Positions 6,803 through 15,302 of a stretch of DNA of 64,000 bases are shown here, one piece after another (position 1 is the first letter of the stretch; each line of letters begins with the position of its first letter). The notes under the pieces were generated by a model. It had not been told where the DNA came from. It was given only the letters and a program-made list of their open reading frames with translations, and searched no databases. A program made the translations under genes and the position numbers. Source of the stretch: CAVSRC01 sp963743015 (GTDB lineage: Bacteria > Pseudomonadota > Alphaproteobacteria > Rhizobiales > Kaistiaceae); assembly GCA_963743015.1 (NCBI GenBank), contig CAVUOD010000033.1, positions 1-64,000 on the forward strand, given 5' to 3'.

Positions 6803-8446
6803 TTGATCGGCCTGTGGTCGCGACGCGGACGCATGATTCTCGGCGCTATCGGCCTCGCCCTGGCCGTCGCGCCGATCGTCGGCGCGCAACTGGCCATCGA
6901 GCACTCCACCCGCAAGCACGCCGAAACCGTGACCGACGCGGTTGCCGAGGAATTCGTCGCCAACGCCGCCCGGGTCATCGGCAGCGGACTGAACGCCATC
7001 AACCTGCTCTCGCTCGAAGGCGTCTCCGCCTGCGATGGGCGCGCCCTCGCCCGCATGCGCACAGTCACCACCTCGGTGCTCCCGGTGAAGGTTGCCGCGG
7101 TCGTCGACGCCGACGGCAGCATCCGTTGCAACCAGTTCGGCAGCGCCGACACGATCGAGGCGCTCTCGCCCCGGCAAGCAATTGCCGGCGGCAATGCCAG
7201 CCTCCGCCTGGTGCGTCTGCGCTCAACCGGCAGCAAGGCGCTCATGGTCGAACGCGCCCTCGACGGCGGCGGCGGCCTTGCCGCCTTCATCTCCGACGAG
7301 GCCATCGATGCCAACATGCTGCCGCCCGTATTCAAGGACAGCCTGGTCGGCACGCTCAGGCTGATCGACGGCGCGGCGATCACGCATTTCCAGCCGTCCG
7401 ATGTGACGTCCCGCGACGCCGCGGCGAACGACCCGATATCGGCGGAGGCCCACTCGCTGCGCTTCCCGATCGCCATGAACCTGACGATTCCGTTCCGGGT
7501 CTTCGAGAACCGCAGCAGCGAACTGCTCGCCTATGCCCGGATCGGCGGCGGGATCGCCAGCACGCTGATCTTCGCCCTGCTGGTCTATCTGCTCAGGGGG
7601 CCGCCGGTGGAGATCGCCAGGCTGCGCGAGGCGCATGCCCGCGGCGAATTCGTGCCCTACTACCAGCCGCTGATCGATATCGGCAGCGGCCGGCTGGTGG
7701 GCTGCGAGGTGCTCATGCGCTGGGTCAAGCCGAACGGCACCGTGATCGAACCCGATTCCTTCATCCTGCTTGCCGAATCGAGCGGGCTTGCCGTGTCGAT
7801 GACCCGGTCGCTGATGCGCGCGGTGCGTGACGACCTCGACCACGCTTTCGGCGCCCGCCCGCGGCTCAAGATCAACATCAACCTGTTCAACGACCATTTC
7901 GTCCGGCTGAAGACGGTGCGCGACATCGTCGGGATCTTCGGCGGTGCCAGCGTCTCGTTCAGCCAGCTCGTCTTCGAGCTGACCGAGCGCCTGCCGCTGC
8001 GCGACGTCCGGCGCGCCCGGGTGGTCATCCGCGAACTGCAGGCGCTCGGCGCCCGCGTGGCGCTTGACGACGCCGGCGCCGGACATGGCGGCCTCGCCTA
8101 CCTGCATCATCTCGGTGTCGACATGGTCAAGATCGACCGGCTGTTCATCGAGACGATCGGCGTGGGCAAGACCGCGGCACCGATCGTCAACTCGCTCATC
8201 AAGCTCGGCCACGACCTCGGCATGGAGGTCGTCGCCGAAGGCGTGGAGACCTTCGAGCAGCTCGACTATCTGCGCCGGCACGGCGCCGACAGCGCCCAGG
8301 GCTTTCTGTTCTCGCCGCCGCTGCCGGCGCGCGCGTTTCTCGATCTGGTCGAGACCATGGAACCGGTTGGCCGGGACCTGGCGGCGGGTCCGGCGCCCCT
8401 GCCGGCGTCACGGCGCGACCAACCGGCCGCGGTTCCGGCGGCGTGA
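6803..8446 (+). CDS. CSS-motif membrane EAL cyclic-di-GMP phosphodiesterase
   Basis: This is 547 residues, likely PdeC-like. An N-terminal helix (about 11-32), a periplasmic CSS-type domain with Cys in VSACDG and SIRCNQFG (a redox-sensing pair in this family) and a second helix near 245-265 precede a C-terminal EAL domain (about 275-530). The signature Glu is in GCEVLMRW (EVL rather than EAL). Other catalytic positions are present: the Asn of INLFND, FELTE, DDAGAG (in place of the usual DDFGTG), VKIDR, VAEGVE and AQGFLFS. There is no GGDEF domain. The likely role is hydrolysis of c-di-GMP in response to periplasmic redox state. The start is TTG at 6803 with CAGGGG 10 bases upstream; ATG at 6833 is an alternative. 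Confidence 0.88.
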   Translation: MIGLWSRRGRMILGAIGLALAVAPIVGAQLAIEHSTRKHAETVTDAVAEEFVANAARVIGSGLNAINLLSLEGVSACDGRALARMRTVTTSVLPVKVAAVVDADGSIRCNQFGSADTIEALSPRQAIAGGNASLRLVRLRSTGSKALMVERALDGGGGLAAFISDEAIDANMLPPVFKDSLVGTLRLIDGAAITHFQPSDVTSRDAAANDPISAEAHSLRFPIAMNLTIPFRVFENRSSELLAYARIGGGIASTLIFALLVYLLRGPPVEIARLREAHARGEFVPYYQPLIDIGSGRLVGCEVLMRWVKPNGTVIEPDSFILLAESSGLAVSMTRSLMRAVRDDLDHAFGARPRLKININLFNDHFVRLKTVRDIVGIFGGASVSFSQLVFELTERLPLRDVRRARVVIRELQALGARVALDDAGAGHGGLAYLHHLGVDMVKIDRLFIETIGVGKTAAPIVNSLIKLGHDLGMEVVAEGVETFEQLDYLRRHGADSAQGFLFSPPLPARAFLDLVETMEPVGRDLAAGPAPLPASRRDQPAAVPAA

Positions 8447-8579
8447 GGCGGGCTCAAGGCCGCGCTTCGCCGGCAAAGGTCCATCATCTGCCTTGTCCTT
8501 GCCGCGAAGTGCGGCGAATATCGCGCCGCCTTGGCTGGCGAATCCGTCGGCCCCAAGCCAATCGCCCGGGAGGGTAGCC

Positions 8580-9731
8580 ATGCTTCGCAAGGTGTCGCGT
8601 CTGGCCGCGTTCGGCTCGTTCCTGATAGCCATCCTCGCTGCCGCGGGCGCTTCCGCAGCGCCCGACGCGCATGCGGTCGCCGATGCGTTCGTCGCCGCCT
8701 TCAATGCCAACGGCAAGGCGGTCGCCACCTACGGCAACGCCACCGCCAACGGCGATACGGTCACCGTCACCGACTTCAAGGCGGTGCAGCCCAAGCGCCG
8801 CGGACGCGACCTGACCGTCGCGACCATAGAAATGACCGGCGTGGCCGAGCGTCAGCCGGGCGGCTTCACCACCGCCAGCATGACCTTCAGCGACGGCAGT
8901 GCCAGCTACCGCCAGGGCGTGGTGAAATGGCAGACGGCGGTCGTCAACGATGCGGTCATCCCGACGCCCGACGAGGTTCATTCGCTCAGCAACAAATATC
9001 TGCCTTTCAGCACCGCCTCGGTGAGCGGCGTCACGATCAGCGGCCCCGAGCTTGCCCAGCCCATCGATGTCGCCAAGGTCGACCTTGCCATGGCGGCCGA
9101 CGCCAACGGCGAACCCGACAACGTGACCTTCACCACCACCGGCGTCCATCTGCCGGCCTCCGCCTTCAGTGCGCCGGAAGTGCGCAGCATGATGCAGGGC
9201 CTCGGCTATACCGATCTCGTCCTCTCGGTCACCTTCGATGCCGGCTTCGATACCGCCGCCGACAAGTTCACCCTGCGCTCGCTTGCCGTCGACATAGCCG
9301 ACGTCGGCAAGCTGAAGGTCACCGGTGCGTTCAGTGCCGTGAAGGTCCACGGCATGGTCGGCGCCCGCGCCGACGGCAAACCCGCGCCGCGGCAGTCACC
9401 GGACCTCGATGCGCTGACCGTGCGCTTCGACAATGCCGGCGTGGTCGAGCGGGCGCTCGACATGCAGGCGCAGATCCTCGGCACGACGCGCGAGGACGTC
9501 GCCGCCCAGTGGCCGATGCTGCTCATGTTCCTGATGGGCGATGCCGGCGGCATGGACTTCCAGCAGAAGGTGCAGACGGCACTCACCGACTTCCTCAAGT
9601 CGCCGAAGTCGCTGACCGTCACGCTGGCACCGGCAAGCCCGGTGCCGTTCGCCGAAGTGGCCAAGACGCTCGACGCGAATCAGACCAAGCTGCCCGAGCT
9701 GCTCGGCCTCGATATCTCCGTCAACAAGTGA
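8580..9731 (+). CDS. Exported protein of unknown function, shorter tandem paralogue
   Basis: This encodes 383 residues. The signal peptide (about 1-26, ending GASAAP) is followed by a beta-rich mature protein with recurring GVTISG / GVHLPAS / VTFDAGF strands. The C-terminal about 130 residues (ALTVRFDNAGVVERALD…SLTVTLAPASPVPF) match in order and pattern the C-terminus of the next gene. The ATG at 8580 has GGGAGG just upstream. I do not recognise a family; the pattern recalls large periplasmic AsmA/DUF2125-like proteins. It lies 24 bases before its paralogue, so they are probably one operon. Confidence 0.7.
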   Translation: MLRKVSRLAAFGSFLIAILAAAGASAAPDAHAVADAFVAAFNANGKAVATYGNATANGDTVTVTDFKAVQPKRRGRDLTVATIEMTGVAERQPGGFTTASMTFSDGSASYRQGVVKWQTAVVNDAVIPTPDEVHSLSNKYLPFSTASVSGVTISGPELAQPIDVAKVDLAMAADANGEPDNVTFTTTGVHLPASAFSAPEVRSMMQGLGYTDLVLSVTFDAGFDTAADKFTLRSLAVDIADVGKLKVTGAFSAVKVHGMVGARADGKPAPRQSPDLDALTVRFDNAGVVERALDMQAQILGTTREDVAAQWPMLLMFLMGDAGGMDFQQKVQTALTDFLKSPKSLTVTLAPASPVPFAEVAKTLDANQTKLPELLGLDISVNK

Positions 9732-9754
9732 GCCCCGCCGCGATCGCCGCGACC

Positions 9755-11851
9755 ATGAGGATCACCACGCTGCCCCGGTTCGCCGCCACCGGCCTCATCG
9801 CCGCGGCGGGCCTTGCTCTGCTCGTCCAGACGGCTGCCGCCGAGGCGCCGGCCGAAACGGCGATCAGGAGCTGGGTTGCATCGATCGACGCCTCGCCCGA
9901 CTGGCAGGCCGCCTACACGTCCCTCACCTATGATGCCGCGACGCAGAAGGCGGTGCTCACCGGCCTGGCGATCCACAGCCAGGTGCCGGGGATCGATCTC
10001 AGTTTCGGCACGGTCGCGCTCACCGGCTTTGCCCTGGCGGCGGACGGCGGCTTCACCGCCAGCCGCATCACGGCGGACGAAGGCTCGCTCGAAGCCGGGC
10101 CGTTCAAGCTCGCCTTGTCGGATGCCGAGGTCAACGGATTCGCCATGCCGGCACTGCCGGCGCTGAACTGGGATGCGCAGCATCCGTTCACCTCGCTGAT
10201 CAAGGTCTATGCGCCCCTCAGCCGTCTGGCGATGACCAATGGCCGTATCGGTGAAATGGGCGTGATCGCGAACAATGCCGGCGTCTCCAGCCGCATCGTC
10301 TACGACCAGTTCCGCATCGACCGCTGGGCCGACGGCAAGATCGCCGCCGTCACCGCCGGACCGCTGAGCATGGTGTCGCCGAGCCCGGACGGCCTCATGA
10401 ACATGAAGGTCGCCAGCTTCGAGGCGCACGACATCGATATCGACGCCGTGCTCAGGGTGTTCGATCCCGACCGCTACACGGGCGGCGTCGGCGACGGCAT
10501 CTGGCACAAGGTGAGCGGCCTTGCCGCCTACCACGATTTCGCGATCGCCGGGCCGGGCGTGAAGATGACGATGACGCTCGTGTCGACCGAGAATTTCAAG
10601 CTGCGCCAGCCGCGGCACAGCTTTGCCGGCTATCTCGACCGCATCATCGCCAATCCGAACGCGCCCACCGACGATCCGGAATCGGCGCGGGCGATCGTCG
10701 ACATGCTGTCGGCCTATGGCCTCGACCGCCTCGGCATCAGCCGGCTCGACATCGCCTCGACCGGCATGAACAGCTTCCACCTCGGCGGCTTCAACATCTC
10801 CGATCTGTCGATCGACCGGCTGGGCGAGTTCGCCATCGACGACTTCGCCACCGACGTTCCCGACGTGGGGGCGTTCAAGCTCGGGCATTTCGCCATCGGC
10901 AAGGTGGCATTGCCGGGCGTCGATACGCTGGTTCAGGCGATCCTCGCCGGCCAGCAGGGCGGCAAGGCCGATGCGGCCAGCCTGGCGCCGAAGCCGGGCT
11001 TCATCGAAATGTCGGGGCTCGACGTCGCCCCGGTCGGCAGCCCGCGCGTCACGCTGGGCAAGCTGCGCGTCGATCTCGCCGACTATGTCGGCGCGCTGCC
11101 GACATCGATTTCGGCCAGTGTCGGCGATCTCGTCGTGCCGGTCTCGGCGCTCGGTTCCAACGGCCAGTCCGTCTTCGCCAAACTCGGCTACGATACGCTC
11201 GACATCGGCTATCGCCTCAAGGCCGGATGGAACGCGACCGACGAGACGCTCGCCGTCGATCACCTGCAGGTCGACCTGAAGGACGCCGGCGGGCTTGCCC
11301 TGTCGATGCTGCTCGGCGGCCTGCCGCGCGCGGCGATCGAGAGCCCGGCGTCCCTGCCCGACGTGCTGCCCGGCCTGTCGCTGAAATCCGCGGCGCTGAC
11401 CCTCAAGGACGATTCGATCGTCGGCAAGGGCCTCGACCTCCTGGCCGAGAAGATGCACGCCAATCCGCAGACGTTCCGCCAGCAGTTCGCCACTGCCATG
11501 CCGCTGCTCTTGTCGCTGTTCGTGCTGCACGACCCGAAGGTGGCGACGCTGGTGCGCAAATCGGGAATCCTGGCCAAGCTGGCGCCGGTGGTGAAGGACT
11601 TCGTGGCCGCGCCGGGATCGTCGGTCACCCTCTCGCTGGCACCGCCGACGCCGGTCGCCTTCCCGGCGATCAGTGCGGCGGCCGAAAACGATCCGGCATC
11701 GCTGGTCACCATGCTTGGCTTGACCGTCGACAGCTCCGCCGCGCCGGCTGAGGACGGCGGCGGCAAGCCGCCGCCGAAAACGCCGGTACCGGCGGACAAG
11801 GCCGCACCTCCGGTGGACGACGCGCTGCGTCCGACCACACCGGCACAATAG
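9755..11851 (+). CDS. Exported protein of unknown function, longer tandem paralogue
   Basis: This encodes 698 residues. The signal peptide (about 1-29, ending TAAAEAP) precedes a long beta-rich region with many short strands and repeated GxFxLGxFxI-like units around residues 340-400 (FHLGGFNISDLSID, FAIDDFATD, FKLGHFAIG). The C-terminal 130 residues (ALTLKDDSIVGKGLDLLAE…SVTLSLAPPTPVAF) parallel the preceding gene, and a low-complexity Pro/Lys tail ends the protein. Extended beta repeats in the periplasm would suit lipid or envelope transport, but this is only inference. It ends 10 bases from the convergent aspS stop. Confidence 0.7.
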   Translation: MRITTLPRFAATGLIAAAGLALLVQTAAAEAPAETAIRSWVASIDASPDWQAAYTSLTYDAATQKAVLTGLAIHSQVPGIDLSFGTVALTGFALAADGGFTASRITADEGSLEAGPFKLALSDAEVNGFAMPALPALNWDAQHPFTSLIKVYAPLSRLAMTNGRIGEMGVIANNAGVSSRIVYDQFRIDRWADGKIAAVTAGPLSMVSPSPDGLMNMKVASFEAHDIDIDAVLRVFDPDRYTGGVGDGIWHKVSGLAAYHDFAIAGPGVKMTMTLVSTENFKLRQPRHSFAGYLDRIIANPNAPTDDPESARAIVDMLSAYGLDRLGISRLDIASTGMNSFHLGGFNISDLSIDRLGEFAIDDFATDVPDVGAFKLGHFAIGKVALPGVDTLVQAILAGQQGGKADAASLAPKPGFIEMSGLDVAPVGSPRVTLGKLRVDLADYVGALPTSISASVGDLVVPVSALGSNGQSVFAKLGYDTLDIGYRLKAGWNATDETLAVDHLQVDLKDAGGLALSMLLGGLPRAAIESPASLPDVLPGLSLKSAALTLKDDSIVGKGLDLLAEKMHANPQTFRQQFATAMPLLLSLFVLHDPKVATLVRKSGILAKLAPVVKDFVAAPGSSVTLSLAPPTPVAFPAISAAAENDPASLVTMLGLTVDSSAAPAEDGGGKPPPKTPVPADKAAPPVDDALRPTTPAQ

Positions 11852-11861
11852 GGCGGCGTCG

Positions 11862-13652
11862 CTACTCCGGCAGGCTCAGGCGGATGTGCAGCTCGCGCAG
11901 CTGCTGGGCGCTCACCTCCGAGGGGGCCCCCATCATCAGGTCCTCGGCGCGCTGGTTCATCGGGAACAGCGTCACCTCGCGCAGGTTCTCCTCGCCGCAG
12001 AGCAGCATGACGATGCGGTCGATGCCGGGGGCGATGCCGCCATGCGGCGGGGCGCCGGTCTGCAGCGCGCTCAGCATGCCGCCGAACTTGCTCTGCAGCA
12101 CATCCTCGCCGTAGCCCGAGATGGCGAAGGCCTTCTTCATGATCTCCGGCTTGTGGTTGCGGATGGCCCCCGACGACAGCTCGACGCCGTTGCAGACGAT
12201 GTCGTACTGGAAGGCATGGATGCCGAGGACGGTCTCGTGGTCGGCCGGATCGAGCGCCAGAAAGGCGTCGTGGTCGTAGTTCGGCATGGAGAACGGGTTG
12301 TGCGAGAACTCGATCCGCTTGTCGTCCTCGTTCCACTCGAACATCGGGAAATCGACGATCCAGCAGAAGGCGAAGCGGTCCTCCTCGATCAGCGAAAGGT
12401 CGCGGCCGACCTTCTGGCGCGCGCTGCCGGCAAAGGCGAGGAACTTGTCCGGCCGGCCGGCGATGAAGAAGACGGCGTCGCCGTCGCCCAGGCCCAGCTG
12501 GTTGCGGATCGCTTCGGTGCGGTCCGGGCCGATGTTCTTGGCGATCGGCCCGGCGCCTTCGCCGTCATTGCGGAAGAAGATGTAGCCGAGGCCGGGCTGG
12601 CCTTCGCCCTGCGCCCAGGAATTCATGCGGTCGCAGAAGGCGCGATTGCCCCCGGTCGGCGCCGGAATCGCCCACACCACGACCTTGGGATCGGCCTCGA
12701 TCTGGCCGGCGAAGACCTTGAAACCGGAGCCGGCGAAATGCGCCGTCACGTCGGCCATCTCGATCGGATTGCGCAGGTCCGGCTTGTCGGAACCGTATTT
12801 CTTCAGCGCCTCGACATAGGGAATGCGCGGAAACTCCTGGGTCACCGCCTTGCCGTCGGCGAATTCCTCGAACAGGCCGCGCAGCACCGGCTCGACCGCC
12901 TGGAAGACGTCCTCCTGCTCGACGAAGCTCATCTCGATATCGAGCTGGTAGAACTCGCCGGGCGAGCGGTCGGCACGGGCATCCTCGTCGCGGAAGCAGG
13001 GTGCGATCTGGAAATAGCGGTCGAAGCCGGCGATCATGATGAGCTGCTTGAACTGCTGCGGCGCCTGCGGCAGCGCGTAGAACTTGCCGGGATGGAGCCG
13101 CGAGGGCACCAGGAAGTCGCGCGCGCCTTCGGGAGAAGAAGCGGTCAGGATCGGCGTCTGGAACTCGAAGAAGCCGGAATCGGTCATGCGCCGGCGCAGC
13201 GACGAGACGATCTCCGCCCGCTTCATGATGTTGCGGTGGAGCTTGTCGCGGCGCAGGTCGAGGAAGCGGTATTTCAGCCGCGTCTCCTCAGGATAGTCGA
13301 CATCGCCGAACACCGGCAGCGGCAGCTCGCCCGCCTCGCCCAGCACTTCCAGCTCGTCGATGAAGACTTCCACCGCCCCGGTCGGCAGGTTCGGATTGAC
13401 CGTCTCCTCGGTGCGCGCCTTCACCCTGCCGTCGATGCGGATGACCCATTCGGAGCGCACCCGCTCGGCGGCGCTGAAGGCCGGCGAATCGGGGTCGGCG
13501 ACGCATTGGGTCAGGCCATAGTGGTCGCGCAGGTCGATGAACAGCAGGCCGCCGTGGTCACGCACGCGATGCACCCAGCCGGAGAGGCGTGCGGACTGGC
13601 CGACATCGGCGGGCTTAAGGGCGCCACAGGTATGGCTGCGATAGCGGTGCAT
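11862..13652 (-). CDS. aspS: Aspartyl-tRNA synthetase
   Basis: This is a class IIb synthetase of 596 residues that charges tRNA-Asp (in many alphaproteobacteria also tRNA-Asn). The N-terminal OB-fold (SGWVHRVRDHGGLLFIDLRDHYG) binds the anticodon. The catalytic core has motif 2 (FRDEDARADRSPGEFYQLD) and motif 3 (GGIAPGIDRIVMLL), with the bacterial GAD insertion between them. Length is typical for the bacterial type. It is convergent with the exported-protein pair and divergent from rnd across 338 bases. Confidence 0.97.
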   Translation of the reverse strand: MHRYRSHTCGALKPADVGQSARLSGWVHRVRDHGGLLFIDLRDHYGLTQCVADPDSPAFSAAERVRSEWVIRIDGRVKARTEETVNPNLPTGAVEVFIDELEVLGEAGELPLPVFGDVDYPEETRLKYRFLDLRRDKLHRNIMKRAEIVSSLRRRMTDSGFFEFQTPILTASSPEGARDFLVPSRLHPGKFYALPQAPQQFKQLIMIAGFDRYFQIAPCFRDEDARADRSPGEFYQLDIEMSFVEQEDVFQAVEPVLRGLFEEFADGKAVTQEFPRIPYVEALKKYGSDKPDLRNPIEMADVTAHFAGSGFKVFAGQIEADPKVVVWAIPAPTGGNRAFCDRMNSWAQGEGQPGLGYIFFRNDGEGAGPIAKNIGPDRTEAIRNQLGLGDGDAVFFIAGRPDKFLAFAGSARQKVGRDLSLIEEDRFAFCWIVDFPMFEWNEDDKRIEFSHNPFSMPNYDHDAFLALDPADHETVLGIHAFQYDIVCNGVELSSGAIRNHKPEIMKKAFAISGYGEDVLQSKFGGMLSALQTGAPPHGGIAPGIDRIVMLLCGEENLREVTLFPMNQRAEDLMMGAPSEVSAQQLRELHIRLSLPE

Positions 13653-13990
13653 GGAGGTGTCTCTGAAGTCGTGAAGAGGTTGCCCGGCAGGCTCAAATGC
13701 CCGGTTTCTGGCCGCCGGAAAAGCGCACGCGACGGGGTGGCTGTCAAGGCCCGCACGCGCCGGCCGCGCCCGATGGCGGCGCGCACGACTCGCCCGCGCC
13801 CGGCCTCTGCCCGCAGATCGGTGCGCGGTCCGGCTGCCGCACCGTCAAATTTGGCAGGGCGGCGGCGCGTCTATCCGAGAAAAGCCTTGCATCACGGGAG
13901 CTTGTCGTTAATTCAGTAAATTCAGCAAAAGCGTCGCGGGCGACAGTTACGCAAGGGACAAGTCGCCCCCTGGTCGGCTATACGAACACC
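13653..13990. other. Divergent aspS/rnd promoter interval
   Basis: These 338 bases hold the promoters of aspS (left) and rnd (right). The stretch 13885-13935 is locally AT-rich (TTGCATCACGGG…TTAATTCAG) and is the likeliest promoter zone for rnd: TTGCAT with a TTAATT about 16 bases later. No RNA gene or protein-like ORF is visible. Confidence 0.45.
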
Positions 13991-15142
13991 ATGAATATTG
14001 TCACCTCGACCGCCGACCTTTCCGCCCTGTGCAAGCGTCTCGCCCGTTTCCCGACGGTGACCGTCGATACCGAATTCATGCGGGAGACGACGTTCTGGCC
14101 GAAACTTTGCGTAATCCAGATGGCAAGCCCGGAAGAGGCCGCGATCATCGACGCGACGGCGGCCGATCTGGATCTCGATCCATTCTTCAAACTGATGAAG
14201 AATGAGAAAGTCATCAAGGTCTTTCATGCCGCCCGCCAGGACATCGAGATCGTCCACCATCTCGGCGGCCTGATCCCCCATCCGGTGTTCGACACCCAGG
14301 TCGCCGCCATGGTCTGCGGCTTCGGCGAATCGGTCAGCTACGATCAGCTCGTCCACAAGCTCACCGGCACGCGCATCGACAAGTCGTCGCGCTTCACCGA
14401 CTGGAGCCGCCGGCCCCTGTCGGAGCGCCAGATCGACTATGCGCTGGCCGACGTCACCCATCTCCGCGACGTCTATGCCGCCCTCTCCCAGCGCCTGGAG
14501 GAGCAGAAGCGCACCGAATGGGTGCGCGAGGAGATGGAGGTGCTGACCTCGCCCGGCACCTACCAGGCGGAGCCGGAAGAGGCTTGGAAGCGGCTGAAGC
14601 TGCGCGTGCGCAAGCCGATCGAGCTTGCCGTCATGCGCGCGGTGGCGGCGTGGCGCGAACGCGAGGCGCAGGCGCGCGACGTGCCGCGCAGCCGCGTGAT
14701 CAAGGACGATGCCATCTACGAGATCGCGGCGCAGCAGCCGGTGACGGCGGCGGCGCTGGGGCAGCTGCGCACCATTCCGCGCGGCTTCGAGCGCTCGCGG
14801 GCGGCCGACGATATCCTCGCGGCGGTGCGCACGGCCATGGCGATTCCGCGCGACCAGCTGCCGCGCATCCCCAAGCACCGGCCGGCGGCCAACGGCAACG
14901 GCGCGGCGGTCGACCTGCTCAAGGTGCTGCTCAAGATGACCAGCGAGAGCCACGGGGTCGCCTCCAAGGTCATCGCCACGGTCGACGATCTCGAGGCGAT
15001 TGCCAGCGACGACGCGGCCGACGTGCCGGCGCTCTCCGGCTGGCGGCGCGAGCTTTTCGGCGAAGCGGCGCTCAAGCTGAAATCGGGCAAGATCGCGCTC
15101 GCCGTGAAGCAGAACCACGTGGTGACCATCAACAAGGGCTGA
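13991..15142 (+). CDS. rnd: Ribonuclease D
   Basis: This is a 383-residue DEDD 3'-5' exoribonuclease of tRNA 3'-end trimming. Exonuclease motifs are visible: VDTEFMRE (motif I), HAARQDIEIVHH (II) and YALADVTHL (III). They are followed by an HRDC nucleic-acid-binding region from about residue 210. The start at ATG 13991 gives the usual MNIVTSTADL N-terminus; the frame is open upstream but not protein-like. Adjacent to aspS and facing ppx, as is common in this group. Confidence 0.93.
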   Translation: MNIVTSTADLSALCKRLARFPTVTVDTEFMRETTFWPKLCVIQMASPEEAAIIDATAADLDLDPFFKLMKNEKVIKVFHAARQDIEIVHHLGGLIPHPVFDTQVAAMVCGFGESVSYDQLVHKLTGTRIDKSSRFTDWSRRPLSERQIDYALADVTHLRDVYAALSQRLEEQKRTEWVREEMEVLTSPGTYQAEPEEAWKRLKLRVRKPIELAVMRAVAAWREREAQARDVPRSRVIKDDAIYEIAAQQPVTAAALGQLRTIPRGFERSRAADDILAAVRTAMAIPRDQLPRIPKHRPAANGNGAAVDLLKVLLKMTSESHGVASKVIATVDDLEAIASDDAADVPALSGWRRELFGEAALKLKSGKIALAVKQNHVVTINKG

Positions 15143-15164
15143 GCGGCGGCCAGCGGCCCACCTC

Positions 15165-15281
15165 TCTTCCGTCATCCTCCGACGAGCGAAGCGAGATCGG
15201 AGGATGGTTCACCGATAGCCGCAGTGTCTCATCGATGCGCCGTGCTTGCAGCACTCGGTCCTCCGGTCAAGCCGGAGGACG
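15165..15281. repeat. Paired REP-like palindromes
   Basis: Two hairpins lie between the convergent rnd and ppx genes: ATCCTCCGA…TCGGAGGAT around 15173-15204, and GTCCTCCGG-TCAAG-CCGGAGGAC around 15258-15280. The second is the reverse-orientation form of the CCGGCTTGACCGG palindrome in the repeats near 2140 and 2910. They could also act as bidirectional terminators. Confidence 0.65.
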
Positions 15282-15302
15282 ACCGTGTATGGGAGGCGCC
15301 CC

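Noticed and set aside
9680..11848. 722-codon open frame on the - strand opposite the exported-protein gene
   Set aside because: The + strand reading has a signal peptide, ribosome-site context and a paralogue; the antisense one is His/Arg/Gly-rich without structure.
11886..13919. 677-codon open frame on the + strand opposite aspS
   Set aside because: It is the antisense shadow of a full-length conserved aspS. High GC makes long spurious frames common; its translation has no recognisable motif.
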